Of a stretch of 7,412 bases of DNA, positions 6,563 to 7,412 are shown in pieces (positions within the stretch are counted from its first letter, which is position 1; each line of letters starts with the position of its first letter). The DNA is taken from assembly GCA_018053685.1 (NCBI GenBank), contig JAGPKW010000038.1:1-7412 (forward strand), in the 5' to 3' direction. Under the pieces are notes generated by a model. The model saw only the letters and a program-made list of their open reading frames with translations, did not search any database and was not told where the DNA came from. The translations under genes and the position numbers were made by a program. The DNA comes from Patescibacteria group bacterium. Its GTDB lineage: Bacteria; Patescibacteriota; Patescibacteriia; JAGPKW01.

Positions 6563-6914
6563 ATTATTTTCTCCAACTCTTTAAATATCCTAACCATAGT
6601 ATATATGTATCTAATTCTCAGTATATAAGTAAATCTTTTTTAATATGTATATCCTTATCCTTGTATGAAATATCAAGAGCTAATACAGGTAATATCTTTT
6701 TAATAGAATAATTGCTCTTAGTATCAGGATCTGCAAAATACATATCTTTCAAAATATTCATTAAATCATATATCCTGCTATTTATATCCAAACAGAAATC
6801 ATTAAAAACAAGATATATCTCCCCAATTCACTTATTAATTGTATCTTTAAAATCCCTATTCTGAACTAATATAGAACCAAAAGAGGCTTTTAAAAGAGAG
6901 GATTTAAAAATTTC
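6559..6914 (-). pseudogene. Remnant of a DUF2779-domain protein gene (C-terminal part, broken)
   Basis: Read on the minus strand, this stretch gives conserved pieces of DUF2779 (RNase H/exonuclease-like) proteins in the right order. They are KSSLLKA and GSILVQNRDFKDT; then NSRIYDLM, FADPD and SIKKILPVL; then ISYKDKDI, DLLIY, ELDT, and finally TMVRIFKELEKII followed by TAA (stop at 6559-6561). Damage is clear. There is an in-frame TGA at 6828-6830 and a second TGA at 6618-6620, where relatives have Cys in LLxYCxLDT. A frameshift lies in the TATATAT run around 6601-6607, consistent with two extra bases. Probably about 25 residues are missing after ISYKDKDI. A further TAA at 6915-6917 closes the frame upstream. 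Possible earlier sequence (QYSIL near 6930) is too eroded to count. Its 3' end overlaps the convergent 126-residue gene by a few bases. The family call is from memory of conserved motifs. Confidence 0.72.
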
Positions 6915-7233
6915 TTAATATTGAATATTGCAAAGAATAGTCGTCAGAGTTAAAAGGAAAGAACCCAGGAATATCTGAGAAAGAAAGAGATTTGGAAATC
7001 ACAATAGAAGGAAGTGAATTGTGTTAAGCATGAATTATTCAGATTAATGATATGATCGAAGTATGATGCCTTTGAACCAAGAGGTTTTAATAATATTTAT
7101 TTTCCGTATATACTCAAAAATAATCTCAATAAAACTGCTCCGATTCTTTAATAATATGTTTCAAAATAATCCCACGCTTAATTCTTTTTTTTTATTATTA
7201 TATAATTCTGTAATAATCTTTTATTAATTACTA
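6915..7233. other. Non-coding or eroded stretch, no gene recognised
   Basis: No convincing gene is visible on either strand. The part nearest the DUF2779 remnant may be its eroded 5' end: the minus strand around 6925-6960 reads PFN and QYSIL, faintly like the PFQYSIH region of that family. A 54-codon frame on the + strand (7063-7227) is mostly Ile, Phe, Leu and Asn, as expected from AT-rich non-coding DNA. A T-run occupies about 7184-7193. A TATAAT at 7201-7206 may be the -10 box for the gene at 7234, with only a weak -35 (TTAATT at 7178-7183, 17 bp spacing). Confidence 0.5.
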
Positions 7234-7412
7234 ATGGAAGAATTAATTAAACAATGGAGAACAGAAGATATCGTAAACAATCTCGTGTTATTAAAAGGAA
7301 TGGTACTCTTAGGAGAATCTGAAAAGTTTAAGAAAGAATGGGCTGGTGCAGGAGTAATAGTAACTAGTAATAAAGAGGATAATAGAAAGGCAGATGTTAA
7401 ATTAATAACTAA
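7234..7412 (+). CDS. Hypothetical protein, 5' end only
   Basis: An ATG opens a frame that stays open for 59 codons to the window edge. The N-terminus begins MEELIKQWRTEDIV and continues with hydrophobic LVLLKGMVLLGE, then KKEWAGAGVIVTSNKED and a charged stretch. I do not recognise the family. The amino-acid mix (Lys, Glu, Trp, Gly spread normally) is much more protein-like than the translated spacer before it. No Shine-Dalgarno is visible; a possible -10 box TATAAT lies 27 bp before the ATG. It is separated from the defence operon by the DUF2779 remnant and spacer and is probably a separate transcription unit. Confidence 0.6.
   Translation, partial: MEELIKQWRTEDIVNNLVLLKGMVLLGESEKFKKEWAGAGVIVTSNKEDNRKADVKLIT

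Noticed and set aside
6559..6914. TGA recoding as an explanation for the stops in the DUF2779 frame
   Set aside because: The large intact genes use only TGG for Trp and contain no internal TGA, TGA ends two genes in the window, and the DUF2779 stretch also has a frameshift, an apparent deletion and an upstream TAA.
7063..7227. 54-codon + strand frame before the last gene
   Set aside because: Composition is dominated by Ile, Phe, Leu and Asn from AT-rich DNA, with no ribosome site and no family resemblance.
1..7412. CRISPR array, tRNA or rRNA genes, insertion sequence or integrase
   Set aside because: No regularly spaced direct repeats, no cloverleaf or rRNA-like sequence, and no transposase or recombinase motifs were seen on either strand.

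Overview
The window is AT-rich (roughly 70% by eye) bacterial DNA using the standard code. TGG is the Trp codon throughout the large genes, and TGA is a real stop: it closes the first gene and the endonuclease gene and is absent inside the others. This argues against a Mycoplasma-type or Gracilibacteria-type code. Shine-Dalgarno signals are mostly weak or missing. The gluzincin peptidase tail and the DUF2779 remnant would suit a small low-GC genome such as a Patescibacteria (CPR) member, but that is inference and a Firmicute or other low-GC host cannot be excluded.

Layout. Bases 1-326 are the 3' end of a zinc metallopeptidase gene. Bases 327-569 are a control region with an inverted repeat, a purine-rich tract and a cluster of ATAGG half-sites around a TATAAT box. 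Bases 570-6150 hold four same-strand genes with 7 bp or less between them, or overlapping: an HTH-fused alpha-class adenine methyltransferase, an AlwI/BstNBI-family Type IIS endonuclease, a beta-class DNA methyltransferase, and an OLD-family ATPase/TOPRIM nuclease. A 126-residue protein of unknown function follows at 6182-6562. On the opposite strand, bases 6559-6914 are a broken DUF2779 gene. After about 300 bases with no gene I can identify, the 5' end of an unrecognised gene begins at 7234 and runs off the window.

How the parts fit. The middle three genes form a Type IIS restriction-modification system. The target is asymmetric, so each strand needs its own methyltransferase, which explains the two unrelated enzymes flanking the nuclease. 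The N-terminal HTH of the first methyltransferase probably makes it its own repressor, acting on the palindrome that overlaps the putative -10 box. The OLD nuclease overlaps the second methyltransferase gene by 29 bp and so appears to be part of the same operon. The locus therefore looks like a composite anti-phage module. The most interesting points are the OLD coupling, the candidate operator, the unknown 126-residue protein at the operon's end, and the pseudogene beside it.
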